Shown: positions 8,862 through 18,785 of the stretch, in pieces
Position numbering within the stretch: the stretch's first letter is position 1
Layout: each line of letters starts with the position of its first letter
Source: Pseudomonas matsuisoli
GTDB lineage: Bacteria > Pseudomonadota > Gammaproteobacteria > Pseudomonadales > Pseudomonadaceae
DNA: 64,000 nucleotides
Assembly (NCBI RefSeq): GCF_014647635.1
Contig: NZ_BMPO01000003.1
Coordinates: 124,001 to 188,000, forward strand
Direction of reading: 5' to 3'
The notes under the pieces: generated by a model
Database searches by the model: none
The model's input: only the letters and a program-made list of their open reading frames with translations
What the model was told of the DNA's origin: nothing
Program-made: the position numbers and the translations under genes

Positions 8862-10306
8862 CAGGCTGCTCTCCTGCTTTGGCGTTTCAGCAGGCGACCG
8901 CTGCGGCCCACCGAACGTCCGTGTTCGTAGGCCACTTCACCGTTGACCACGACCAGATCGATTCCTGGCGCCGTGCGCTGGGGGTCGGCGTAGGTGGCGA
9001 CATCCTCGATCCGCGCCATATCCACCAATACAAGGTCGGCAAACGCGCCCGCGCGAATTTCGCCGCGATCTTGCAGACGAAAGCGCGATGCGGAAAGGCC
9101 GGTCATTTTGCGTACCGCTTCTGGCAAATCGAATAACCCGAGATCGCGGCAATAGTGGGCCAGCACCCGAGGAAAAGTGCCCCATAGCCGGGGATGAGGA
9201 TTCGGGTCGCCCGGCAGCCCATCCGAGCCCACCATCGACAAGGGGTGGCCCAGGATCAGGCGCACATCGTCTTCACTCATCATGTGATAGATCGCCCCGG
9301 CCGGCCGTAAACGCTCGCAGGCTTCCAGGGCGGTGACATTCCATTCCTCGGCGATAGCGTCGAGGGTCTTGCGCGCCATCTCCGGGTGCGGCTCGGACCA
9401 GGTGATATAGATCGTCATACCGGGCTCGACCCGCCAGCCATCGAGGGTTGTCGAGCTGGCAGCATAGGGATAGCAATCGCAATTGCAGGGTTGCTGGCGC
9501 GCGGCGGCCTCCAGGGACGCCAACGCGAGCGGCGCCCTGCCCCAATTCCCGAGCCCGGCACACTTGAGATGAGAGATGACCAGATTCGCACGTGCCTTGC
9601 GCGCCGTATCGAATGACTCCGTCAGGGAATCCAGCAGGCCAGCATGCTCGTTGCGCATATGCGTGGTGTAGGTCGCGCCCTCACACCCGACGATATCGAC
9701 GAGTTGCTGGACCTCTGCAGTCGGTGCTTGGCGCGCGTTGGTATAGGCCAATCCACTGCTGAGCCCGAGCGCCCCTTCATCCAGTGCCCGCTTGAGCTTT
9801 TCGCTCATATCGGCCAACTCGCCTGGGCTGGCCTCCCGATCGAAGCGGTCCATGACATTGGCGCGCAACGCCGTATGCCCAATCAAGGCCGCGACGTTGA
9901 CACAGGGCTGCGCGGCTTCCACCGCAGCGACATAGTCACTGAAGGCGGGATAGACGAACGCCAGTCGATCGCCGAGCAGGTTCATCGGATCCGGCGGCGC
10001 GCCGGGCAGTGACACCGGTGACGCGCTGATACCGCAATTGCCGACGATGACGGTAGTCACTCCCTGGGAGATCTTCGGCAACATGTCCGGATGCCGAATG
10101 ACATGGGTGTCGTCGTGGGTATGAACGTCGATGAACCCCGGCATCAGGCACCGCCCTTCGCCCTCTATGATCCGCCGGGCGGTGCTGCCGCCAAGGGCAC
10201 CGATCGCGACGATGCGGTCGTCTACGACGGCGACATCCGCGACATAACTCGGCCCGCCCGTGCCATCGATGACCTGGACGCCCTTGAATAGAAGATCGGC
10301 AGTCAT
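8861..10306 (-). CDS. N-acyl-D-amino-acid deacylase (D-aminoacylase)
   Basis: 481 residues from the ATG at 10306; eight more codons are open upstream. It is an amidohydrolase-superfamily enzyme with metal-binding FIDVHTHDDTHV, the D-aminoacylase NCGIS cysteine, TTHMRNE and ISHLKC histidine motifs, and SDGLPGDPNPHPR with the catalytic Asp. The family removes acetyl or other acyl groups from N-acyl-D-amino acids, with zinc. The product would feed the adjacent DadA-like enzyme, whose start overlaps this stop. The binding-protein gene ends 4 bases before this start, so the genes form an operon. Confidence 0.88.
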   Translation of the reverse strand: MTADLLFKGVQVIDGTGGPSYVADVAVVDDRIVAIGALGGSTARRIIEGEGRCLMPGFIDVHTHDDTHVIRHPDMLPKISQGVTTVIVGNCGISASPVSLPGAPPDPMNLLGDRLAFVYPAFSDYVAAVEAAQPCVNVAALIGHTALRANVMDRFDREASPGELADMSEKLKRALDEGALGLSSGLAYTNARQAPTAEVQQLVDIVGCEGATYTTHMRNEHAGLLDSLTESFDTARKARANLVISHLKCAGLGNWGRAPLALASLEAAARQQPCNCDCYPYAASSTTLDGWRVEPGMTIYITWSEPHPEMARKTLDAIAEEWNVTALEACERLRPAGAIYHMMSEDDVRLILGHPLSMVGSDGLPGDPNPHPRLWGTFPRVLAHYCRDLGLFDLPEAVRKMTGLSASRFRLQDRGEIRAGAFADLVLVDMARIEDVATYADPQRTAPGIDLVVVNGEVAYEHGRSVGRSGRLLKRQSRRAA

Positions 10307-10310
10307 GACG

Positions 10311-11921
10311 TCACTCGCTCTTCTCGACATTCCAGAACACCGTGGACGGGCCTTTCATCAGGCCGGACAGCTGCCCGCTCCACGCCGAGACGTCCGAATA
10401 CATGCCCAGCGGGACGTAGCTGACCTGAGACATAGCACGCTTCTGGATATCCACTGCGACCGCCTTCTGCTCCGCCTCACCGATCGAGGTGGCGAACTTC
10501 GTGCGCAGCGCATCCATTTCCGGGTCGGTGGGCCAGCCAAACCACGCTTTCTCCTTGCCGCCACCACCCAACATGGGATTCACGACGGGGTTCCAGATCG
10601 TCTCCGCGTTCCAGTAGGTGAAGAACAGATTCCAACCGCCCTTTGAGGGCTCCGCCGTACTGGCACGCTTGGAGACCAGCGTTTGCCAGTCCATTGGCTG
10701 CAGGTCGACGTTGAACCCGACCTTGCGTAACGCATCGGCCACGACCACAGGTTGTGGCGCCTGGCTCGGAACGTCGGTCGGCTGCATTATTACGACGGGC
10801 GTACCGTCGTATCCCGCCTTCTTCAACAGCGCGCGAGCCTCGTCCCCGTGCCCGCCTTCGAGCAAGGCGTCGCCACCCTCCTGGGTTTCCAGCTGCGTAC
10901 CGCAACCAAACACCGAGGCGCATTTGCGGAAGTACTCGGGGTTGCCGACCAAAGCGTTCAGCACGTCTTCCTGATTCATCGCCAGCATCGCAGCGCGACG
11001 GATCTCTGGATTGTCGAACGGCGGATACAGGAAATTCATCCGCCCCCCGGTCATGTAGCCCAAGGAGCTGAGAATACCGGTCTTCAGTTCGGGGTTGGCT
11101 TCCACGACTGGCAAGAGGTCGATAGGCAGTTGCTCGATGAAATCGATGTCACCGGAAGACAGCGCGTTGATGGCGGTCATGCGGTCGGGCATGTTGATCC
11201 ACTCGACGCGATCCACCTTCGCCACCTTGCCGCCCGAAGTACCACTCGCGGGCTCCTGCCGAGGCACGTAGTCGGCGAAGCGCTCATAGACGACGCGGTT
11301 GCCAGGATCGAACTCGCCCGCGTTGAAAACGAACGGGCCCGAGCCCGTGTAGTCGGTGATGGGTTTACCTTTGGGCAGGGTCGCGACACGCTCCGGCATC
11401 ATGAAGGCGGCGACCGAAGACGGCTTCGCCAGCAGTTGCAGAACATACCCGTAAGGCTTGGCGAGCGTCAGCACGAGGGTTCGGTCGTCGGTCGCCTCCA
11501 GGCGCTGCACGTAATCCATCATCATCTGGCCGCCGACGTCGTAATCCGCCCAGCGTTTCAGCGATGCCAAGCAATCCTTGGCGGTGACCGGAGCACCATC
11601 GTGCCACTTCAGGCCCTCACGCAATGTGAAGGTATACGTGAGCTTGTCGTCGGACACAGTCCAATCCGCCATCTGCGGCTTCGGCTCGAAGTGCTCGTCC
11701 ATGCCGATCAACGTGTCGTAGATCATGTAGCCATGGTTACGGGTGATCTGCGCGGTGGTGGCAATCGGGTCCAGGGCGCGCAGAGACGACGACATGACGG
11801 CATGCAGGGTCGTTTGTGCAGTGGCAGCGCAAGGTAATGCCAGTCCAGCGATAAAGCCAAGCGGTAATGCCAGGCGCGCGAGCGCACGGCGAGTATCGTG
11901 ACGGAGCGGGAATGCAATCAT
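10311..11921 (-). CDS. ABC transporter periplasmic solute-binding protein, family 5 (peptide/opine type)
   Basis: 536 residues with a clear signal peptide: basic RHDTRRALAR, a hydrophobic core, then ATAQ around residue 36. SBP_bac_5 features follow: TYTFTLREGLKWHDGAPVTA, TGSGPFVFN and a C-terminal half with WNAETIWNPVVNPM. Family 5 proteins deliver di/oligopeptides, opines or nickel to Dpp/Opp-type permeases. No permease or ATPase gene lies in the cluster, so it must borrow a transporter encoded elsewhere. Context suggests N-acyl or N-carbamoyl D-amino acids, or D-peptides, as ligands. Confidence 0.85.
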   Translation of the reverse strand: MIAFPLRHDTRRALARLALPLGFIAGLALPCAATAQTTLHAVMSSSLRALDPIATTAQITRNHGYMIYDTLIGMDEHFEPKPQMADWTVSDDKLTYTFTLREGLKWHDGAPVTAKDCLASLKRWADYDVGGQMMMDYVQRLEATDDRTLVLTLAKPYGYVLQLLAKPSSVAAFMMPERVATLPKGKPITDYTGSGPFVFNAGEFDPGNRVVYERFADYVPRQEPASGTSGGKVAKVDRVEWINMPDRMTAINALSSGDIDFIEQLPIDLLPVVEANPELKTGILSSLGYMTGGRMNFLYPPFDNPEIRRAAMLAMNQEDVLNALVGNPEYFRKCASVFGCGTQLETQEGGDALLEGGHGDEARALLKKAGYDGTPVVIMQPTDVPSQAPQPVVVADALRKVGFNVDLQPMDWQTLVSKRASTAEPSKGGWNLFFTYWNAETIWNPVVNPMLGGGGKEKAWFGWPTDPEMDALRTKFATSIGEAEQKAVAVDIQKRAMSQVSYVPLGMYSDVSAWSGQLSGLMKGPSTVFWNVEKSE

Positions 11922-12025
11922 GGCGTATCGATCCTTGTCGGTAAGTGTTCGGCAGGGTTCGAGAAAAACGCATCGGCCTACCGCTTCTGGAGGCGGTGTT
12001 TCCGAGTTCGTGGCGGGAACAGACC

Positions 12026-12880
12026 CTAATGGATCAAGTCATGCACACGATCGATATAGCGTTGGCGAAGCCGCTGGGTGATAGGTCCGGGAGAGCCATT
12101 GCCTATGGCGCGGCCATCGAGGTTCACCACCGGGTACACGAAGGAAGTCGAAGACGTGACAAAGGCCTCTGCGGCGGCGTACGCCTCTTCCAGGGTGAAC
12201 GGTCTTTCTTCCAGGCGTAGCCCGTCGCGCTCGATCAGATCCAGCAATACCCCGCGGGTGATTCCTGGCAAAAGGGCCCGAGACAACTCGCGGGTGACCA
12301 CCGCGCCGTCCCGGGTAACGATGAATGCGTTATTGGAACTGCCTTCAGTGACGGCGCCATCTCGCACCAACCAGGCATCATCGGCGCCCTCGGCCTTGGC
12401 CATTTCCTTGGCCATACAGGCATACAGCAATTGGGTCGTCTTGATGTCGCTGCGCTGCCAGCGCAGGTCGGGCACGCTGATGAGCGTTAGGCCCCGTTTC
12501 GCCAAGGGGCTATCGATCACCGCTTTCGCCTGCGTGTAGAGCACCAGCGTCTGCGGCGTATCGGTCGACGGGTAAAGGAAATTTCGATCCTGGGTACCGC
12601 GTGTGACCTGCAGGTACACCAGCCCTTCGCGCAAGGCGTTGTCTTCGATCAGATGATGGTGGATGCGCGCCAGGCCGTCCTCGTCGAGCGGCATCGTCAT
12701 GCCAATCTCACCAAGGGAGCGACGCAAGCGTTGCATGTGCCCGGGGAAATCGATCAGTTGTCCGTCGATGACCGCAGTCACTTCATAGATGCCGTCACCG
12801 AACATGAAGCCCCGATCGAAGATCGATACCTTCGCATCCTGCTCGGCGACATAGTCGCCATTGAGATAGACAGTGCGCAT
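12026..12880 (-). CDS. D-amino acid aminotransferase (fold-type IV PLP enzyme)
   Basis: 284 residues from the ATG at 12880, with AAGGA nine bases upstream; the longer open frame overlaps the hydrolase and is a shadow. Fold-type IV features are MRTVYLNGDYV, FDRGFMFGDGIYEVTAV, the PLP-binding Lys147 in RSDIKTTQLL and EGSSNNAFIV in the phosphate-binding region. Length and sequence fit D-alanine transaminase (Dat): D-amino acid plus 2-oxoglutarate gives 2-oxo acid plus D-glutamate. Branched-chain aminotransferases share the fold but are longer with different loops. It lies 22 bases after the carbamoylase stop. Confidence 0.87.
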   Translation of the reverse strand: MRTVYLNGDYVAEQDAKVSIFDRGFMFGDGIYEVTAVIDGQLIDFPGHMQRLRRSLGEIGMTMPLDEDGLARIHHHLIEDNALREGLVYLQVTRGTQDRNFLYPSTDTPQTLVLYTQAKAVIDSPLAKRGLTLISVPDLRWQRSDIKTTQLLYACMAKEMAKAEGADDAWLVRDGAVTEGSSNNAFIVTRDGAVVTRELSRALLPGITRGVLLDLIERDGLRLEERPFTLEEAYAAAEAFVTSSTSFVYPVVNLDGRAIGNGSPGPITQRLRQRYIDRVHDLIH

Positions 12881-12902
12881 GCTCAGCATTCCTTGCAGTG
12901 GC

Positions 12903-13829
12903 TCAAGCCGGTCGCTCGGCGCCGGTCTGGCGAGTGATGATGCCGTAGTGCTCGATCCGGCGATGGCGTTTGAAGTCGAAGATGGTGGTCTTGCCGAAGG
13001 TACAAAGGTCCATGTCGCAACGATGGCTGATGAGTTCGTCGCCTTGGGTGTCCGCTTGCGCAACCACGAAGCCATTGGGGTCGATAATCACGGAGCCGCC
13101 CATCAGTGGAAAGCCGTCCTCGACCCCTGCCTTGGCCACGCCGACCACCCAGGTGGCGTTTTGATAGGCACCGGCCTGCATCACCAGCTGCGAATGGAAG
13201 AGTCGATGCGCTTCACCCTCGCCACGGTTCTGGGCATTGACCGAGGGGGTGTTGTAGCCGAGTGTCACCAATTCCACGCCTTGCAAGCCCATTACCCGGT
13301 AGGTCTCCGGCCAACGTCGATCGTTGCAGATGCACATCCCCATGACCGCCCCCTCGTTCTCCCAAGTGGGAAAACCCAGATCGCCCGGCTCGAAATAGCG
13401 CTTCTCGAGGTGCTGGAAGTCACGCTCTGGATCGAACTCGGCATGACCGGGCAGGTGAACCTTGCGGTATTTACCGACGATCGTTCCGGTGCGATCGGTC
13501 AGGATCGAGGTATTGAAATAACGGCCTTCAGGGGTGCGCTCGGCGTAGCCGAACGAGATCGCGATGCGGTGGGTACGGGCGAAATCGAACAACGGCTGGG
13601 TCGCGGCATTGGGCATTTCCTGCTCGAACCAAACATCGACTTCGGCTTGGTCTTCCATGTACCACCGCGGGAAGAACGTTGTCAGCGCCAGCTCGGGAAA
13701 CACTACGAGCTCGCAACCGCGGTCTTTCGCCTGTTCCAACAAGGCAAGCATGCGTGCGACCACCGACTCTCGTGAGTCGTGTTTCTGGATGGCGCCAAGC
13801 TGCGCGCCGCCAATCATGATCTCTCTCAT
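12903..13829 (-). CDS. N-carbamoyl-D-amino acid hydrolase (D-carbamoylase), nitrilase superfamily
   Basis: 308 residues, the size of the Agrobacterium D-carbamoylase. The Glu-Lys-Cys triad is evident: Glu46 in FPELALTTFFPRW, Lys123 in GKYRKVHLPGH and Cys168 in CICNDRRWPETYRVMGL; the FQHLEKRYFEPGDLGF segment is diagnostic. The reaction is N-carbamoyl-D-amino acid plus water to D-amino acid, CO2 and ammonia, in the cytoplasm. No hydantoinase is encoded in this window, so the carbamoyl substrate must arrive from uptake or from a distant gene. It is the first enzyme gene after the LysR regulator (96-base gap). Confidence 0.9.
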   Translation of the reverse strand: MREIMIGGAQLGAIQKHDSRESVVARMLALLEQAKDRGCELVVFPELALTTFFPRWYMEDQAEVDVWFEQEMPNAATQPLFDFARTHRIAISFGYAERTPEGRYFNTSILTDRTGTIVGKYRKVHLPGHAEFDPERDFQHLEKRYFEPGDLGFPTWENEGAVMGMCICNDRRWPETYRVMGLQGVELVTLGYNTPSVNAQNRGEGEAHRLFHSQLVMQAGAYQNATWVVGVAKAGVEDGFPLMGGSVIIDPNGFVVAQADTQGDELISHRCDMDLCTFGKTTIFDFKRHRRIEHYGIITRQTGAERPA

Positions 13830-13925
13830 GCCTTTCCACCGCTATCGTCGTGTACGTGGGGACATTCTGGAAAAGGCTGCCGGTGTCTGTCGTATGCCAA
13901 TTCGTGGGCCTTCCTTAACACGCGG

Positions 13926-14840
13926 TTATGGCACCGGTACGAGTGCATTACGGACGAGTGTGGCTTCGAGCGCCGCCACGAACGCACGGGTCAATTGAGC
14001 CAAGGGTTCCAAACCCAAATGGACGAGGCTCATGCGCAAGCGCTCGGTTTGCAGAAGGGGCAGCACCGCTACGGCCGACGTGTCCGACGCGCGCAGCGAT
14101 ATCTCATCCACCATCGAAAAGCCGGTGCCGTTCCGTACGAACGTGCACGCGTGGTAAGGCGAGTCGACCTCCAGCAGAGGGCGAAACGGTACGCCGATCC
14201 TTTCGAACGCCGGACGCATCAGACCGTAAAACGGCGTGCCCGGTGGGTAGCCAACCATGGGTGACGTCGCCAACATCGCCGGCAATCGATCACGTTCGAT
14301 ACTGGTCAACGGATCCTCGGCGGGACAGATGACGCGCAGACCGATTTCGCTGAGGGGGTCCACGACAAGGTTGGGATGATCGATCGGGAAAAGCGAGATA
14401 CCCACGTCAGCTTGTCGATCGAGCAGCCGATCGCGTAACACCGTGTGGGGCAAACATTCGAGGTGGATACGCACTTCGGGGTGGCTTCGATGAAAGGCAC
14501 CGATCGCTTCAGGCACCAGCCAGTGCCCCAAACTGGGGCTGCTCACGATGCGCAGCATGCCCTGCCGCTGCTGCACGATGTCGTAGAGCGTCGTATTGAC
14601 CCGCTGAACATCCCGGTAGACGGACTCGACATCGTGAAACAACCGGCGGGCTTCGGGCGAAGGGAAGAGTCGCCCCTTGTGGCGCTCGAACAGCTGGAAA
14701 CCAATGCGCGCTTCAGCATGCGACAGCATGCGGCTGACAGCAGGCTGGGAGATCAGCAATAACTTCGACGCCCCACTGATCGACCCCGCGATCATCACGG
14801 CACGGAAGACTTCGATTTGACGCAGATTGAGCGTCTGCAT
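13926..14840 (-). CDS. LysR-family regulator of the D-amino-acid cluster
   Basis: 304 residues from the ATG at 14840, preceded by AAGAGGG; frames upstream to 14882 have no such site. The helix-turn-helix is LNLRQIEVFRAVMIAGSIS, then ASKLLLISQPAVSRMLSHAE, resembling regulators of amino-acid and opine catabolism. The effector domain contains LGHWLVPEAIGAFHRSHPEV. It is encoded upstream of, and on the same strand as, the carbamoylase gene. Control of the cluster is inferred from position only. A long gap with repeats separates it from ligA, so the promoter should lie just above 14840. Confidence 0.85.
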   Translation of the reverse strand: MQTLNLRQIEVFRAVMIAGSISGASKLLLISQPAVSRMLSHAEARIGFQLFERHKGRLFPSPEARRLFHDVESVYRDVQRVNTTLYDIVQQRQGMLRIVSSPSLGHWLVPEAIGAFHRSHPEVRIHLECLPHTVLRDRLLDRQADVGISLFPIDHPNLVVDPLSEIGLRVICPAEDPLTSIERDRLPAMLATSPMVGYPPGTPFYGLMRPAFERIGVPFRPLLEVDSPYHACTFVRNGTGFSMVDEISLRASDTSAVAVLPLLQTERLRMSLVHLGLEPLAQLTRAFVAALEATLVRNALVPVP

Positions 14841-14957
14841 GCCACGCCCTCTTGCCATTAACAAAGGGTTCATGGCAAGCAAATAGGACGCCAGGGTGTT
14901 GGATGGCTTTTCAACGACGACGCGACACAGGCGGTCAGCCGCTCTATCGAGGTGGAC

Positions 14958-14989
14958 GGTGGATTACGGCGCCGGGCAGCTAATCCACC
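14958..14989. repeat. Palindromic element, ggtggatta type
   Basis: Perfect 9-bp arms (ggtggatta at 14958-14966, taatccacc at 14981-14989) around a GC-rich loop, followed by ctacg. Similar 'GTAGGGTGGATTA' hairpins are dispersed in many proteobacterial genomes. A related but imperfect hairpin is at 36485-36508. Confidence 0.6.
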
Positions 14990-15054
14990 CTACGCGCTCG
15001 CCCGAATGGCGGCCTGCTGTGCCGCTTTTGTAGGGACGGCGGGGCGGCCATCCG

Positions 15055-15144
15055 CTTTAGTCGCGAAGGCGAGCATCGCTCGCCCCGTTGTCAGCCTGTG
15101 ACAGCGTGCCGAAGCCAGAACACAAAAGCGATCGCCAGCAAGCT
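15055..15144 (+). repeat. Direct repeat copy 1 (90 bp)
   Basis: Matches 15222-15311 at 87 of 90 positions by eye, spaced 167 bases start to start. It begins CTTTAGTCGCGAAGGCGAG, contains the palindrome gGCGAGCATCGCTCGCc and ends with the REP-like GCGATCGCCAGCAAGCT; a truncated ctcctacaa tail follows. Confidence 0.85.
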
Positions 15145-15221
15145 AGCTCCTACAAAAGCCGGAATGAATCTCGCTGCTCATATCAGTCACAACGAGTGCA
15201 TCCTATCCCTGTTGGGGGCGA

Positions 15222-15311
15222 CTTTAGTCGCGAAGGCGAGTATCGCTCGCCCCGTTGTCAGCATGTGACAGCGTGCCGAAGCCAGAACACAAAAGCGATC
15301 GCCCGCAAGCT
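15222..15311 (+). repeat. Direct repeat copy 2 (90 bp)
   Basis: Second copy of the 90-base unit, differing from copy 1 at three bases (C/T near 15242, C/A near 15263 and A/C near 15304). It runs on into the longer REP tail CTGGTCGCAGCCCGGCGGG followed by ctcctacaa, which copy 1 lacks. Confidence 0.85.
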
Positions 15312-15352
15312 GGTCGCAGCCCGGCGGGCTCCTACAAATAGCAAGTGCAGAA

Positions 15353-17764
<2,412 letters not shown>

Positions 17765-17816
17765 CTATGACAGGTTCCGCACGCTAGAGGTCGCGGAACG
17801 GTACTTCGATGATCGA

Positions 17817-18620
17817 TCAGCGTTTGAGCGTCAGGTTGCGGCGCTCGAACTCGACGATTCGCTGGCGGTAGTGCTCGATCGTCTGCGCGGTCAGTACGCT
17901 GCGTTGGTCGTCCTTCAGTTCACCGTTGAGTTCGCTAGACAGCTTGCGTGCCGCCGCCACCATGACATCGAACGCCTGCTTGGGATGGCGTGGGCCTGGC
18001 AGCCCGAGGAAGAAGCTCACTGCGCGAGTGCTGAACAGGTCGATGTCATCCAGATCGAACGTGCCTGGCTTCACACCGTTGGCCATGGAGAACAGAACTT
18101 CACCGTTGCCGGCCATGCTTTCGTGGCGATGGAAAATGTCCATCTTGCCGAAGCGCAAGCCGCTCTCGAGGATGTTCTGCAGCAACGCCGGTCCCTTGAA
18201 ACCATCGGGATCACGCGAGACGACGTTGATCACCAGCACTTCTTCGAATGCGGCGTCTTCGTTGGCGTCGTGAGGTTCGTCCATCTCGGTCATCGGGATG
18301 TCGTCATGAACATCCAGGTCAAGATCGCGCTGCCGAGGTTCGGCCTTGCGCTTTTTGCTTGACGTTTCCTTGGCAGGCGCGCTGATGGCGAGATCGTCCT
18401 CATCACCGACGCTCGGCTCCTGCTGCGCGTCCGGAATGGTCCGCGCTGGCCCCAAGACCTCGGGGTCCGAGTCGTCGTCGGGCAAGTTCGAAAGATTACG
18501 GTCGAGCTTGAATTTGAGTTTTCCTCTGCTGCCCCGCATGCGGCGCCAGCCATCGAAGAGAATGCCAGCAATAACGATGATCCCGATGACGATCAGCCAT
18601 TCGCGCAGACCGATTTCCAT
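17817..18620 (-). CDS. zipA: Cell division protein ZipA
   Basis: 267 residues. An N-out single membrane helix occupies residues 7-23 ([25 protein letters not shown]). A charged, Asp/Glu/Lys-rich linker follows (about 30-120), then the C-terminal ZipA domain that binds the FtsZ tail ([50 protein letters not shown]). ZipA tethers FtsZ protofilaments to the inner membrane at the division site. The neighbours smc upstream and ligA downstream match the Pseudomonas arrangement. Confidence 0.95.
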   Translation of the reverse strand: MEIGLREWLIVIGIIVIAGILFDGWRRMRGSRGKLKFKLDRNLSNLPDDDSDPEVLGPARTIPDAQQEPSVGDEDDLAISAPAKETSSKKRKAEPRQRDLDLDVHDDIPMTEMDEPHDANEDAAFEEVLVINVVSRDPDGFKGPALLQNILESGLRFGKMDIFHRHESMAGNGEVLFSMANGVKPGTFDLDDIDLFSTRAVSFFLGLPGPRHPKQAFDVMVAAARKLSSELNGELKDDQRSVLTAQTIEHYRQRIVEFERRNLTLKR

Positions 18621-18785
18621 GAAGTCTCTCTACCCTTGACCTGAAAATAATGAAGGTGACGAAGAGCATCCTGCCCTTTGAAAAAGTGCGTTGCCCCGAC
18701 CTCCCGTCGGTTGTGACATGCCGCACGTAAAAATTAGCGCCCTAAGCTATCACGACGAACGGCAATTTTGCACCGCTCTGTTGCA

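Larger units (their letters stand above)
14841..15352. other. Gene-free 512-base gap with palindromes and a 90-bp direct repeat
   Basis: No supportable reading frame. The gap holds a ggtggatta/taatccacc hairpin at 14958-14989, two near-identical 90-base direct repeats (listed separately), and REP-like tails of the form GCGATCGCC...GGCTCCTAC. The first part, near 14841-14957, should carry the promoter of the LysR gene, but no convincing -35/-10 pair was identified. Confidence 0.7.

Noticed and set aside
10752..11837. 361-codon plus-strand frame opposite the binding protein
   Set aside because: Shadow of the binding-protein gene caused by high-GC third positions.
15055..15311. CRISPR array from repeated units
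   Set aside because: Only two copies of 90 bases with a 77-base spacer; units are palindromic REP-type, no cas genes.
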